64,000 nucleotides of DNA, taken from Bacillota bacterium. Its GTDB lineage: Bacteria; Bacillota; Limnochordia; Darwinibacteriales; DTU012. Numbering within the stretch: the first letter of the stretch is position 1; every line of letters starts with the position of its first letter. The stretch is taken from contig DURM01000064.1 of NCBI GenBank assembly GCA_012837335.1, positions 97,791 through 161,790 on the forward strand. The letters are read 5' to 3'. The notes beneath the pieces are model-generated. The model was not told the DNA's origin and did no database searches. It worked only from the letters and a program-made list of their open reading frames with translations. The position numbers were made by a program, and so were the translations under genes. Below are positions 17,914-27,161 of the stretch, in pieces.

Positions 17914-18531
17914 GTGGGTTTATTAGTGTTGGTCCGCCATGGAGAAACGGAGTGGAATACAGCAAGCAGGTACCAGGGGCAGCAGGACATTCCCCTTTCG
18001 CCACAGGGGAGAGAGCAGGTGGAAGTCTTAGCAGAGTTTTTCAGAGACTGGCCATTAGATGCTGTCTATGCAAGTGATCTTAAGCGGGCATATGATACCG
18101 CGGCAGCGATTGCTCAAGTTCACCAGCTTCCAGTTAAAGCTGATATTCGCCTGCGGGAATACGCCTTTGGAGTTTGGGAAGGATTAACCCGCTCAGAAAT
18201 CAAAATAAAGTACCCAGAGCTGTATTACGGACGCAGGCAGAATATCGATATTCAGATTCCCGGAGGTGAAACCGGGTCTCAAGTGCAGATAAGAGCCTTT
18301 CAGTGGCTTAAAGAAGTGGCAGCTTCTAATTTAGAAACAGTTATAGCAGTAAGCCACGGCGGAACCATCAGAACGTTAATTGCCAAAATTCTAGACGTTG
18401 ACATCATTAAGTGCCACCGGCTGAGACTTGATAACTGTGGATTTACCATCATTACTTGGGAAAAGGGAGAGGAAGACCCGGAGTTTTTTGTTCACTCCTT
18501 AAACAGCAGGGTGAGTCCAAACTGGTTCTGA
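17914..18531 (+). CDS. Histidine phosphatase family protein
   Basis: A 205-residue phosphatase of the phosphoglycerate mutase/CobC superfamily. The catalytic LVLVRHGETEWN motif is at residues 4-15, the Asp/Glu region REYAFGVWEGLT follows, and the second catalytic histidine is in VSHGGTIRTL. The substrate cannot be told from sequence; related proteins act on sugar phosphates or alpha-ribazole phosphate. The GTG start at 17914 has AAGGAGG 6 bases upstream. It is divergent from the MciZ-like gene and lies just before spoIIM. Confidence 0.88.
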   Translation: MGLLVLVRHGETEWNTASRYQGQQDIPLSPQGREQVEVLAEFFRDWPLDAVYASDLKRAYDTAAAIAQVHQLPVKADIRLREYAFGVWEGLTRSEIKIKYPELYYGRRQNIDIQIPGGETGSQVQIRAFQWLKEVAASNLETVIAVSHGGTIRTLIAKILDVDIIKCHRLRLDNCGFTIITWEKGEEDPEFFVHSLNSRVSPNWF

Positions 18532-18559
18532 CATATCTCACTCCATCCTGTCATATGAT
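18531..18559 (+). promoter_or_regulatory. Sigma-E-like promoter of spoIIM
   Basis: ACATATC (18531-18537) and CATATGAT (18552-18559) are separated by 14 bases, resembling sigma-E boxes (KMATATT and CATACAHT). spoIIM is a sigma-E gene in Bacillus, so position and spacing agree with known regulation. Confidence 0.55.
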
Positions 18560-18590
18560 CCGATAGACAGGCAAGGGGGAGGGATTTGGG

Positions 18591-19208
18591 TTGTTGTACT
18601 ACTTTCAACAGCGCCTGCCGATTCTGATCGGTGTTGTGCTCCTGTTTCTAATGGGAATTGCGTTTGGCTCAGCCGCGGTCAATACGCTGTCTCCAGCTCA
18701 GATTTCTGATTTAAATAACTATCTGAAAGATTTTTATCTCACTCTTCCGCAGGAATTGGCGGCAGTTAACCGGCACACTCTGGCAGCTAAAGCTGCTGCC
18801 GACAACATTCTGAAGCTCAGCGGCTTGATCTGGGTGTTGGGATTGACCATCATCGGGGTGCCTGTGATTCTTGGCCTCATCTTTGTGCGCGGCTTTGTTT
18901 TGGGATTTACCGTTGGCTTTATGATTTCTGAATTGCATTTAAACGGCGTACTGATGGCTGCTGCCTCGCTGCTTCCCCATAATTTGTTTTTGATTCCCGC
19001 TTTAATACTAGCCGCTACCACAGCTATCTCTTTTGCTGGATCTGCTGTCAAAACTCTCATTGGAACATCACATAAAAGTATTGTTGTGCACTTTTTAGCC
19101 ACTACGATTATCATTCTTTTCAGCAGTGGGCTTTTAGCAGTCGCTTCGCTTGTGGAAATGTACATCACACCCATTTTGATGCAGCTTTCGATGCGCTTGA
19201 TAGCCTGA
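18591..19208 (+). CDS. spoIIM: Stage II sporulation protein M
   Basis: Integral membrane protein of the mother cell. With SpoIID and SpoIIP it drives septal peptidoglycan removal and forespore engulfment. The 205 residues contain an N-terminal helix (LPILIGVVLLFLMGIAFGSA), an extracytoplasmic loop of about 60 residues, then four hydrophobic segments with GLTIIGVPVILGLIFVRGFV and SLLPHNLFLIPALI, typical of the family. The start is TTG at 18591 (or TTG at 18594) behind a GGGGGAGGG site. It precedes xerD, as in other sporeformers. Confidence 0.92.
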   Translation: MLYYFQQRLPILIGVVLLFLMGIAFGSAAVNTLSPAQISDLNNYLKDFYLTLPQELAAVNRHTLAAKAAADNILKLSGLIWVLGLTIIGVPVILGLIFVRGFVLGFTVGFMISELHLNGVLMAAASLLPHNLFLIPALILAATTAISFAGSAVKTLIGTSHKSIVVHFLATTIIILFSSGLLAVASLVEMYITPILMQLSMRLIA

Positions 19209-19223
19209 TCTGGAGGTGAGAAA

Positions 19224-20141
19224 TTGGAACAAGAATTAAGCTACATCAGCGATTACCTCAATCATCTCTTAATCGAAAGGGGATTGAGTGATAATACGAT
19301 CGCAGCTTACGAAACTGACTTAAACCAGTTTTATACATATCTAAGGGACAGAGACTTATCCCTATTTGAGGTAAGCCCAACCATTGTAATCGATTTCTTA
19401 GCAGTAATCGAAGCGGAACTGCAGGGCAAACCAGCCACTTTGGCTAGGAAGACAGCTGCTCTCAGAGGTTTTTATCAGTACTTGTTGATTGAAGATCTGA
19501 TCGATGAGAATCCACTTAGTGTTTTGGAAGCAGCAAAATCAGAGACCAAGCTTCCCGAATTTCTAACTATCGAAGAAGTGGACAAGCTTTTGAGCGCACC
19601 CGATTTGACCAGTAGAACCGGTTATCGGGACTTAGCAATGCTTGAAGTGCTGTACGGCACTGGCTTAAGGGTAAGTGAACTAATCTGTTTAAATATGGGT
19701 GATATCGATCCCCTTGGTTTTGTTCGGTGTTTTGGTAAAGGAGCCAAGGAACGGATTGTCCCCATCGGCAGCAAGGCCCTTAAAGCTGTGGAACACTATA
19801 TCCAGCGCTGCCGCAGTAAATTGGTTAAAGACCGGAGTGAGCAGGCACTGTTTGTTAATGCTAGAGGCAGGCGCATGACCCGCCAAGGCTTTTGGAAAAT
19901 CCTCAAGCAGTACGGCAAGAAGTGCGAGATCGAAAAAACGCTCAGCCCCCATGTTCTGCGCCACTCGTTCGCGACTCATTTAATTGCCAATGGAGCGGAT
20001 CTCCGCTCGGTACAGCAGATGCTTGGACATGCTGACATTGCCACTACCCAGATCTATACTCATTTAACCCGAGAGCATCTGCGCAGTGTCTATCAAACAA
20101 CTCATCCCCGCGCGCAGGTTAGCTCTAATAGAAAGGATTAA
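19224..20141 (+). CDS. xerD: Tyrosine recombinase XerD
   Basis: Site-specific recombinase that resolves chromosome dimers at dif. An N-terminal SAM-like core-binding domain covers residues 1-90. The catalytic domain carries the tyrosine recombinase set: R149 (GTGLRVSEL), a lysine near 172-174, H243 and R246 ([10 protein letters not shown]), H269 ([10 protein letters not shown]) and nucleophile Y278 (IYTH). The 305 residues match XerC/D proteins rather than phage integrases. TTG start at 19224 with GGAGGTGAG upstream. Placement between spoIIM and deoB supports XerD. Confidence 0.93.
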   Translation: MEQELSYISDYLNHLLIERGLSDNTIAAYETDLNQFYTYLRDRDLSLFEVSPTIVIDFLAVIEAELQGKPATLARKTAALRGFYQYLLIEDLIDENPLSVLEAAKSETKLPEFLTIEEVDKLLSAPDLTSRTGYRDLAMLEVLYGTGLRVSELICLNMGDIDPLGFVRCFGKGAKERIVPIGSKALKAVEHYIQRCRSKLVKDRSEQALFVNARGRRMTRQGFWKILKQYGKKCEIEKTLSPHVLRHSFATHLIANGADLRSVQQMLGHADIATTQIYTHLTREHLRSVYQTTHPRAQVSSNRKD

Positions 20142-20146
20142 TGCTT

Positions 20147-21313
20147 ATGGCTAGATTTGTTTTGATAGTCCTTGATAGTGTAGGAATTGGCGAGCTTCCT
20201 GATGCCTGGAAGTACAATGACCAGGGCAGTAACACCCTGGCCAATACCGCCGAGGCAGTTGGCGGCCTAGAACTGCCAAATTTGGAGCGATTTGGTTTGG
20301 GGAACATTCATCCTATTCAAGGTGTAAATCCTCACCAAGAACCGCTGGCAGCTTGGGGTAAAATGGCAGAGCAGTCTCCGGGAAAAGATACTACCACCGG
20401 CCACTGGGAATTAGCCGGAGTTGTTCTTGAGCATCCATTTCCAACCTATCCTGATGGTTTTCCCGATGACATTATTGACGCCTTTTCCCGAGCGATCGGC
20501 AGGCCAATCCTGGGCAATTATGCCGCTTCCGGTACAGAGATCATTAAGGATTTGGGAGCTGAGCATATGAAGGATGGAGCTCCAATCGTATATACTTCAG
20601 CTGACAGCGTCTTTCAAATCGCTGCCCATGAAAAAATTGTGCCTCTACCGCAGCTTTATGAGTGGTGCCAAATCGCCCGCCAAATATTAGTAGGTGAGCA
20701 TGGGGTAGGCAGAGTGATTGCCCGCCCATTTCTTGGTGAACCAGGCAGTTTTTGGCGGACTGAAAACCGCAAAGATTTCAGCTTATCCCCGGTAAAGCCA
20801 ACCGTTCTTGACTACTTAACAGCAAACCAGATTCCCACTACAGCCATAGGCAAAATCAAGGACATTTTTGCAGGAAGAGGAATCCGAAATCATCTTCCGT
20901 CCGGGAACAATCGGGAAACAGTATCCGCCGTGGTCCATGCCCTGCAGAGCCAAGCATCCGGCTTGATTTTTGCCAACTGTGTGGATTTTGACAGCTTATA
21001 TGGTCACCGCAATAATCCCCACGGATATGCCGAAGCCCTGCGGGAGTTTGATAACAACCTGCCGGAAATCCTGGATAATCTTGCGGCTGATGATGTGCTC
21101 TGCATCACTGCAGATCACGGCTGCGATCCCACTACGCCAAGCACGGATCACTCGCGGGAGTACGTGCCTCTTCTGGTCTACGGTTCCCAAGTGCAGCCGG
21201 TGGAATTGGGCATTAGAGCCACCTTTAGTGATATTGCTCAAACCATCTGTGAGTTTTTCGGCCTGCAGCCGATATTTGCGGGCGAGAGTTTTCTTGGCAA
21301 ACTGTGGAGGTGA
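20147..21313 (+). CDS. deoB: Phosphopentomutase DeoB
   Basis: Interconverts ribose or deoxyribose 1-phosphate and 5-phosphate in nucleoside salvage. It has the alkaline-phosphatase-superfamily metal motifs [46 protein letters not shown] and [20 protein letters not shown]. The length of 388 residues is standard. I prefer the ATG at 20147, 9 bases after AAAGGA, over the ATG at 20141, which overlaps the xerD stop. Its end overlaps the ribosome site of pdp. Confidence 0.95.
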   Translation: MARFVLIVLDSVGIGELPDAWKYNDQGSNTLANTAEAVGGLELPNLERFGLGNIHPIQGVNPHQEPLAAWGKMAEQSPGKDTTTGHWELAGVVLEHPFPTYPDGFPDDIIDAFSRAIGRPILGNYAASGTEIIKDLGAEHMKDGAPIVYTSADSVFQIAAHEKIVPLPQLYEWCQIARQILVGEHGVGRVIARPFLGEPGSFWRTENRKDFSLSPVKPTVLDYLTANQIPTTAIGKIKDIFAGRGIRNHLPSGNNRETVSAVVHALQSQASGLIFANCVDFDSLYGHRNNPHGYAEALREFDNNLPEILDNLAADDVLCITADHGCDPTTPSTDHSREYVPLLVYGSQVQPVELGIRATFSDIAQTICEFFGLQPIFAGESFLGKLWR

Positions 21314-21318
21314 AAGCG

Positions 21319-22629
21319 ATGAGAGCTTATGATCTGATCTTAAAAAAGCGCAGTGGGGGAGAACTGAGCACCGCTGAAATTAAGTATTTAATCAGCGCGT
21401 ACAATGCCGGCGAGATTGCCGACTACCAAATGGCCGCCTTCTGCATGGCAGTTTATTTCCAAGGCATGTCCCATCGAGAAACCGCCGATTTGACTTTGGC
21501 TATGGCTCAGTCTGGAGCGATTAATGATCTGAGCGGTATTGAAGGAAGCGTTATCGACAAGCATTCCACTGGGGGAGTGGGGGATACAACAACCTTAATC
21601 GTGGCACCCTTAGTCGCCAGCTGTGGTGTGCCGATCGCAAAAATGAGCGGCAGAGCACTGGGGCACACCGGCGGCACTATTGATAAGCTGGAAAGCATCC
21701 CCGGTTTTAAGGTTGAGCTGTCCCAGGCTGAGTTTATCCGTCAAGTGAACGAGATTAAAGTCAGCCTCATCAGCCAGACCGAAACAATTGCTCCAGCAGA
21801 TAAAAAACTCTATGCTCTCCGGGATGTCACGGCAACAGTTGATTCGCTGCCGCTGATTGCAGCGTCCATCATGAGTAAAAAAATTGCCTCCGGTGCCGAT
21901 GGATTTGTGTTAGACGTTAAAACCGGCAGCGGTGCCTTTATGCAGAAATTAGAAGACGCAGTAGAGCTTGCGAAGACAATGGTGGCAATCGGTAAGTTGG
22001 CTGGAAAACCGACCATCGCTCTGGTTACCGATATGGATCAGCCTCTTGGAACTGCCATTGGCAATGCTTTAGAAGTCAAAGAAGCAATCGCTGTCTTATC
22101 AGGAAATGGAGCTTGGGACTTAACTGAACTATGCCTGCGGTTAGGGGCAGAAATGCTGGTTCTGGCCGAGCATTCATCGGATTATCAGGCTGCTTATGAC
22201 ACCCTTTTGGAAAAGCTGCAGACAAAGGCAGGACTGGAGAAGCTCCGTGAACTGATCGCTAACCAAGGCGGCAATCCCGACGTAATTGACAATCCCTCCC
22301 TGCTGCCAGCTGCCGATTACCAAACGGTGGTAACATCCAGCCAATCCGGCTTCATTAAAAGCATTGATGCGCTGAAACTTGGCAGCTTAGTAATGCAGCT
22401 TGGCGCAGGCCGCATAGATAAAGCCAGCAGCATTGATTACAGTGTCGGCATCGAATTGAAAGTTAAAGCGGGAACCTATGTCGGTATTAATCAGCCTTTA
22501 GCAGTTGTTCACAGCAGCCAACCACTAAAGAATGAACCTGAAGCAGTAAGGGATTGTTTCGGCTTCAGCCAATCGCCGCCACCGTTTCGCCGCTTGATTT
22601 GGCGCAAAATAACCGGTGGTGATGTATAA
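21319..22629 (+). CDS. pdp: Pyrimidine-nucleoside phosphorylase
   Basis: Splits uridine and thymidine with phosphate to base and pentose 1-phosphate, the substrate of DeoB. Hallmarks are DKHSTGGVGDTTTLIVAP near residue 83, KMSGRALGHTGGTIDKLE, and the glycine-rich KTGSGAFM segment. A C-terminal barrel covers about 330-436. The ATG at 21319 has GGAGG 8 bases upstream and gives the usual N-terminus MRAYDLILKKR. It follows deoB with a 5-base gap. Confidence 0.95.
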   Translation: MRAYDLILKKRSGGELSTAEIKYLISAYNAGEIADYQMAAFCMAVYFQGMSHRETADLTLAMAQSGAINDLSGIEGSVIDKHSTGGVGDTTTLIVAPLVASCGVPIAKMSGRALGHTGGTIDKLESIPGFKVELSQAEFIRQVNEIKVSLISQTETIAPADKKLYALRDVTATVDSLPLIAASIMSKKIASGADGFVLDVKTGSGAFMQKLEDAVELAKTMVAIGKLAGKPTIALVTDMDQPLGTAIGNALEVKEAIAVLSGNGAWDLTELCLRLGAEMLVLAEHSSDYQAAYDTLLEKLQTKAGLEKLRELIANQGGNPDVIDNPSLLPAADYQTVVTSSQSGFIKSIDALKLGSLVMQLGAGRIDKASSIDYSVGIELKVKAGTYVGINQPLAVVHSSQPLKNEPEAVRDCFGFSQSPPPFRRLIWRKITGGDV

Positions 22630-22675
22630 TAGAGCGCCAAGCCCCATATGCATTTAAAGAAGGGGGGCGGTGTTC

Positions 22676-23857
22676 ATGCGTCAAATCCGCTGTAAATCTT
22701 GGCTTTTAGCAGCTGTCATCATTATCTGTATGGGAGCGGTGGGATCAGCTGCCGAACTAGACCTGACAGCTAAAGCAGCTCTATTGATGGATGCTGACAG
22801 CGGACAGATTTTTTATGAATTAAACATTGATGAACCGCTGCCAGTCGCCAGCATCTCGAAGCTGATGACTCTAGTGCTGGTTTTGGAAGCACTTAATGAC
22901 GGAAAAGTAGCCCTTGCAGATCTGGTTACAACCAGCGAATACGCAGCTTCAATGGGCGGCTCGCAGGTATGGCTTGAACCCGGTGAACAGCTTACACTAG
23001 AAGAAATGCTTTATGCGATTGCTGTCGGCTCAGCAAACGATGCGGCGGTTGCTGCAGCAGAATATCTCGCCGGTTCGGAATCAGCTTTTGCATCTCTGAT
23101 GAATCAAAGAGCTCGCGAGCTTGGATTAATCCATAGCGAGTACAGCAATGCCAGCGGCCTGCCGCCAACTCTATTGGGGTTGGGAGGCAGACAGGTCATG
23201 AGTGCAAGAGACGTGGCTGAGCTGGCCCGCCATGCATTAACAGTGCCGCGATTATTAGAATTTGTCTCAACGTATGAATATACTATGAGGTCAAATTCAA
23301 CCAAAAAACCGGTCTTATGGAATAATAATAAACTACTTCGCCGCTACCAAGGGGTTGATGGTTTAAAAACCGGATTTACAACCGAAGCGGGATACTGTAT
23401 CGCTGCCACAGCCAAGCGCGACGAGCTGAGGTTGATCGCGGTTGTGCTCGGAAGCAGCAGTGAAGCCAGCCGCGAGAGCGACATTACTAAACTATTGGAC
23501 TATGGTTTTCGGGAGTATACAACCCATTTGGTTATACCCAAACAGACTGCTGTCGGAGAGATTATGATTCCGAAAGGTATTCCAGAAAAAGTAAATGTGG
23601 TTGTGAGCAGAGATTTTTATGTTACCGTAAAAAGGGGAGAGCAGGCGCAGATTACTACCGAGGTCAGCATTGATGATTCACTGCCGGTGCCTCTTACCAC
23701 CGATATTTCGGTAGGGAAGATTACTGCCTATCTCAAAGATCAGCCTGTGGCTGAGATGGAACTAAAACCTGAGGTAGCCATAGAGAGGGCCAGCATCCCC
23801 GATTTGCTAATTCGCATTTACCAAAAAATGCTGCTCCTGTTAACTGAAGGAAGCTGA
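22676..23857 (+). CDS. dacF: D-alanyl-D-alanine carboxypeptidase DacF
   Basis: Exported penicillin-binding protein of the peptidase S11 family that trims D-Ala from peptidoglycan stem peptides. It has a signal peptide (LLAAVIIICMGAVGSAAE), nucleophile motif SISK at about residues 59-62, SAN, and KTG in DGLKTGFTTEAG. A C-terminal PBP5-type beta domain runs from about 280, and an amphipathic end (IPDLLIRIYQKMLLLLTE) may anchor it. I chose the ATG at 22676, well spaced from AGGGGGG. It precedes the spoIIA operon as in Bacillus, where DacF acts in forespore cortex formation. Confidence 0.92.
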   Translation: MRQIRCKSWLLAAVIIICMGAVGSAAELDLTAKAALLMDADSGQIFYELNIDEPLPVASISKLMTLVLVLEALNDGKVALADLVTTSEYAASMGGSQVWLEPGEQLTLEEMLYAIAVGSANDAAVAAAEYLAGSESAFASLMNQRARELGLIHSEYSNASGLPPTLLGLGGRQVMSARDVAELARHALTVPRLLEFVSTYEYTMRSNSTKKPVLWNNNKLLRRYQGVDGLKTGFTTEAGYCIAATAKRDELRLIAVVLGSSSEASRESDITKLLDYGFREYTTHLVIPKQTAVGEIMIPKGIPEKVNVVVSRDFYVTVKRGEQAQITTEVSIDDSLPVPLTTDISVGKITAYLKDQPVAEMELKPEVAIERASIPDLLIRIYQKMLLLLTEGS

Positions 23858-23873
23858 TGAAGCTTCCTTTTTT
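23847..23873 (+). terminator. Terminator overlapping the dacF stop codon
   Basis: Stem AAGGAAGC / GCTTCCTT (23847-23854 and 23862-23869) followed by T residues. The dacF TGA lies in the loop. It separates dacF from spoIIA transcription. Confidence 0.8.
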
Positions 23874-23900
23874 CATTTCTGAGCAGGAATTATCACATTA

Positions 23901-23927
23901 AGGATGAATAAATACAAAATAGTGAAC
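23901..23927 (+). promoter_or_regulatory. Possible sigma-H promoter of the spoIIA operon
   Basis: AGGATGA (23901-23907) and AGTGAAC (23921-23927) resemble sigma-H boxes (RnAGGAwWW and RnnGAAT) with about 13 bases between. The spoIIA operon is sigma-H and Spo0A controlled in Bacillus. The match is imperfect and no clear Spo0A box is seen here. Confidence 0.35.
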
Positions 23928-23965
23928 TTTTAAAAAACCGAAACACCAGAGGGGAGGAACAACAA

Positions 23966-24298
23966 TTGCTGTCGGCAGAAACGGTGAACAACGCTCTGAT
24001 CATTACGCTCGAGGGCGAACTCGACATGCATACCGCGCCGCCTTTTAAGCAGTACATCGACAACCAGTTAGCTACAAACCAGGTGATCAAGGATTTGGTG
24101 CTGCGCATGGATAAAATAAAGTTTATCGACAGCTCTGGATTGGGAGTGATTTTAGGCCGGTATAAGCAGATTCAAAAGCGCGGCGGTAGATTGATTTTTG
24201 TTGCCTGCAGCCCTCATGTCCACCGCATCCTCAAACTTTCGGGCATGCAGAAGATTGCTTACTTTACTGATTCGGTAAAAGAAGCACTATCTTTATAA
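23966..24298 (+). CDS. spoIIAA: Anti-sigma-F factor antagonist SpoIIAA
   Basis: STAS-domain protein of 110 residues that frees sigma-F by binding SpoIIAB in the forespore. The phosphorylation site is in FIDSSGLGVILGRYK, with S57 matching the Bacillus Ser58. The N-terminus LIITLEGELDMHTAP is typical of the family. The start is TTG at 23966, 8 bases after GGGGAGG. It is the first gene of the spoIIAA-spoIIAB-sigF operon. Confidence 0.95.
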   Translation: MLSAETVNNALIITLEGELDMHTAPPFKQYIDNQLATNQVIKDLVLRMDKIKFIDSSGLGVILGRYKQIQKRGGRLIFVACSPHVHRILKLSGMQKIAYFTDSVKEALSL

Positions 24299-24314
24299 CG
24301 GGGAGGAGTAAGAA

Positions 24315-24746
24315 ATGGAGGTCAAAAACTGGATTAGAATCGAGTTTCCGAGTGAATCAGTAAATGTGATGTTTGCTCGGACAGCAATTGCCTTGTTCGC
24401 ATCCCAATTAGATTTGACGTTAGAAGAAATCGAAGATATTAAAGTTGCGGTTTCAGAAGCAGTCTCCAACTGCGTAATTCATGCCTACCGCAAAAGTTAC
24501 GGCAATATAGTTTTGGCAGCGCAGTTCTCTGAAAATGAGCTGAGAGTAACGGTTGAAGATTTTGGCTGCGGTATCCCCGATATTACTAAAGCATCGGAAG
24601 CAAGCTACACAACCATACCGGAAGAAAGAATGGGACTGGGTTTGGTATTTATCCATGAACTGATGGATCATGTTGTAATCGAGTCCGAAGTTGATCAAGG
24701 CACCAAAGTAATGATGACCAAAAAAATTCCGGAAAATAGAGGCTAG
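24315..24746 (+). CDS. spoIIAB: Anti-sigma-F factor/serine kinase SpoIIAB
   Basis: A 143-residue GHKL-fold kinase that holds sigma-F inactive and phosphorylates SpoIIAA. ATP-site boxes are the N box EAVSNCVIHAYR, G1 VEDFGCGIPD, and G2 MGLGLVFIHELMD. The ATG at 24315 is preceded by GGGGAGGAG. It ends 5 bases before sigF, fitting stoichiometric co-expression. Confidence 0.95.
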   Translation: MEVKNWIRIEFPSESVNVMFARTAIALFASQLDLTLEEIEDIKVAVSEAVSNCVIHAYRKSYGNIVLAAQFSENELRVTVEDFGCGIPDITKASEASYTTIPEERMGLGLVFIHELMDHVVIESEVDQGTKVMMTKKIPENRG

Positions 24747-24751
24747 GTTCG

Positions 24752-25492
24752 ATGGATTTCGGTGGCTATCCGCTTTTGTCCAGTGACGAAACACGAGTTC
24801 TGCTTGAGACAGCGAAATTAGGGGATAATGAAGCTAGGCAGCGATTAATTGAATGCAATCTGCGCCTAGTCCGCAGTATTGTCGCTCGCTTTGCAAACCG
24901 CGGCGTCGAGATGGATGATTTGTTTCAGATTGGATGTATAGGGCTGGTTAAAGCAATCGATGATTTTGATCTCAGTTTTGATGTTAAGTTTTCCACATAC
25001 GCTGTGCCAAAAATTATTGGCGAAGTTAAGCGCTATATCCGCGAGTCATCGCCATTAAAAGTATCCCGCTCTCTGAGGGAACTAGCGGCCAAGGCACTGA
25101 CTGCTAAAGAAGAGTTAAGCAGAAAATTGGGGAGAGACCCAGTGATCAGCGAAATTGCAGCAGAAATTGGAGCAGCCAAGGAAGATTTGATTGCAGCTTT
25201 AGAAGCGGCAGCTCCGGTGCTTTCACTTCAGCAGGTGGTTCATGAAGATGAAGGCGATCCAATCCTCCTAGAAGACCAGGTCGCTGTTGAGCCGGAAGTA
25301 TCCGGATTATACCTAAAAGATGCTGTGCGGCGGTTAGATGAAACTGAGCGCCGTCTGCTGCTGCTCCGCTACATTGCCGAGAAAAGCCAGATGGAGGTGG
25401 CTGCCGATATCGGCATTTCGCAAGCTCAGGTATCAAGAATTGAGAAAAGGATACTCCAGCAGCTTCGCAGTCAACTACAGGCGAAAGGATGA
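24752..25492 (+). CDS. sigF: RNA polymerase sigma-F factor
   Basis: Forespore-specific sigma factor of 246 residues. Region 2 is clear (NLRLVRSIVARFANRGVEMDDLFQIGCIGLVKAIDDFD, residues about 31-70), then YAVPKIIGEVKRYIRESSPL, region 3, and a region 4 helix-turn-helix near 205-240 (EVAADIGISQAQVSRIEKRI). The ATG at 24752 has only a weak ribosome site, suggesting translation coupled to spoIIAB. Its end overlaps the ribosome site of the PHP gene. Order after spoIIAB distinguishes it from the similar sigma-G. Confidence 0.95.
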   Translation: MDFGGYPLLSSDETRVLLETAKLGDNEARQRLIECNLRLVRSIVARFANRGVEMDDLFQIGCIGLVKAIDDFDLSFDVKFSTYAVPKIIGEVKRYIRESSPLKVSRSLRELAAKALTAKEELSRKLGRDPVISEIAAEIGAAKEDLIAALEAAAPVLSLQQVVHEDEGDPILLEDQVAVEPEVSGLYLKDAVRRLDETERRLLLLRYIAEKSQMEVAADIGISQAQVSRIEKRILQQLRSQLQAKG

Positions 25493-25498
25493 GCATAA

Positions 25499-26317
25499 GT
25501 GCCAGCAGATCTACACCTACACACAACAGCTTCCGATGGAAGCTGGGCTCCTGTCCAAGTAATCACCAAAGCAATAGAGCTGGGGTTATCAGCAATTGCA
25601 ATTACCGACCATGATACGATTGATGGTATTGCTTCAGTAGACCGCAGTCGCTTCCCGCAGCTGGACATATTTACCGGTATTGAGTTCAGCACCGAGTACC
25701 AGGGCAGCGAAGTGCATATCCTCGGTTATGGAATTAATCTAGACAACACTGAGCTCCTGCAGATTCTTAAACAGCTAGAAGCAGAGCGCTGGGAGCGAGC
25801 CTATGCCATGGTGGAGAAGCTTAATCAGCTCGGCTGTTTTATCGACTTTGAGCAGGTACAGAAACTTGCCGGTACCGGAGTGATCGGCCGGGTGCATCTA
25901 GCACAAGCTCTGATGGAATCAGGATACACTGCAAGTATTCAGGAAAGCTTCCGCAGATTTCTGGCCTTTGGAGCTCCTGCCTATGTTTCCCGCAAAAAAT
26001 TGAGCTGCGGACAAGCTGTAGAGCTGATCCGCGCAGCCGGAGGCGCGGCGGTGCTGGCACATCCGGGGCTGATTAGGAACCGTGACGTGGTGTTAGATGT
26101 GATCGGCATCGGTATAGACGGCTTAGAGGTAATCCATTCCAACCACAATTCCGACCAGGTCCGGGAGTTTTCTCAAATCGCTGAGCGGTTTAATTTATTA
26201 TCGACCGGCGGATCCGACTGCCACGGTCCCAAAGGCAAGGACGAAGTGCTGATCGGCCGCTGTTTGATTCCAAATCAGTGGGTGGAAAGCTTAAGGGCCC
26301 ATCTGTCAAAATCATGA
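25499..26317 (+). CDS. PHP-domain phosphoesterase (nucleoside 3',5'-bisphosphate phosphatase/RNase AM-like)
   Basis: A 272-residue stand-alone PHP metal-dependent phosphoesterase. Metal ligands are visible in ADLHLHTTASDG, AITDHDTIDG, GIEFSTEYQGSEVHILGY, LAHPG and GGSDCHGP. Characterised relatives (YciV/TrpH type) act on 3',5'-bisphosphates or the 5' ends of short RNA. The exact substrate here is inferred. GTG start at 25499, 9 bases after AAAGGA inside the end of sigF. Confidence 0.85.
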   Translation: MPADLHLHTTASDGSWAPVQVITKAIELGLSAIAITDHDTIDGIASVDRSRFPQLDIFTGIEFSTEYQGSEVHILGYGINLDNTELLQILKQLEAERWERAYAMVEKLNQLGCFIDFEQVQKLAGTGVIGRVHLAQALMESGYTASIQESFRRFLAFGAPAYVSRKKLSCGQAVELIRAAGGAAVLAHPGLIRNRDVVLDVIGIGIDGLEVIHSNHNSDQVREFSQIAERFNLLSTGGSDCHGPKGKDEVLIGRCLIPNQWVESLRAHLSKS

Positions 26318-26435
26318 TTTATTCCCGCTTTTTACTTAAAGGTTAACATTCGGCGGGCAGCGAATAGAGCTAACATACACCAAACCATCCGAAATAGTTA
26401 TTCAACCAATTTTCATAAAAGGAGTGGGGGGTTTC

Positions 26436-26978
26436 ATGGAGCTTTATGGCGAAAAAGTTATGCTGCGGCCGATTCAACCGGCGGATTATCAGCGCATTAT
26501 CAGCTGGAGCAATAATGATGAAATAGAGTATTTCAGCGATGGCAGTTATCCTAAAACAGTGCAGGAGTGCGAAGCTTGGGTAAAACGAACCGAAAGCAAC
26601 CGGTATCAGATCAGATTTGGCATCATTCTTAACGGTATAATTATCGGTGATATCGAACTGGATCAGATTACCTGGCGCAGCGGGGATGCGGAACTGCGAG
26701 TGCGCATTGGTGAAAAAAATCTGTGGGATCGGGGTTATGGTACCGACGCGGTAACCGTTTTATTAAAACACGGCTTTAATCACTTAAATCTATCCCGCAT
26801 TTATCTGAAAGTTTATAGCGATAATCTTCGGGCAATAAGATGCTATCATAAGGCAGGCTTTAAAAAAGAAGGCCGTTTAACCCGGGGAAGTGGAGCTGAG
26901 CAGAGGGAGATATATCTGATGCGGGTTCGTAAAACCGAATATGAGCGGAGACAGGCTCGGCTCAGCAGCGCAGGCTGA
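26436..26978 (+). CDS. GNAT acetyltransferase, RimJ/RimL type
   Basis: A 180-residue N-acetyltransferase. The N-terminus GEKVMLRPIQPADYQRIISW is typical of the RimJ/RimL group. The acetyl-CoA loop is DRGYGTDAVTVLLKHGF, followed by NLSRIYLKVYSDNLRAIRCYHKAGF. The substrate is unknown (ribosomal protein N-terminus, small molecule or antibiotic). I chose the ATG at 26436 behind AAGGAGTGGGG. It stands alone between intergenic gaps and ends in a terminator. Confidence 0.88.
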   Translation: MELYGEKVMLRPIQPADYQRIISWSNNDEIEYFSDGSYPKTVQECEAWVKRTESNRYQIRFGIILNGIIIGDIELDQITWRSGDAELRVRIGEKNLWDRGYGTDAVTVLLKHGFNHLNLSRIYLKVYSDNLRAIRCYHKAGFKKEGRLTRGSGAEQREIYLMRVRKTEYERRQARLSSAG

Positions 26979-26986
26979 CTTTTAGA

Positions 26987-27019
26987 AACAAGCTGTTTAA
27001 GCGCAGCTTGTTTTTTCTT
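26987..27019 (+). terminator. Rho-independent terminator after GNAT gene
   Basis: Stem AACAAGCTG / CAGCTTGTT (26987-26995 and 27004-27012), 8-base loop, then TTTTCTTT. Confidence 0.88.
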
Positions 27020-27161
27020 TCCTGCCGACAATAACTGCATGTCCACGTCGAAAACTGTATTTGTGACCACAGAGGATTTTGTGGGATGTACAAGGATTTA
27101 GAATAATTATGTCGAACAGGTTTAATGTTACCTTTGTAGATGAACAATGGAGGGATAGTGA

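Noticed and set aside
22624..22630. TATAAT box at the pdp stop before dacF
   Set aside because: No acceptable -35 at 16-18 bases, and sigma-F/sigma-G readings of the same bases were poor. No dacF promoter is claimed.
26369..26377. CATACACC, like a sigma-E -10, before the GNAT gene at 26436
   Set aside because: No -35 at the required spacing.
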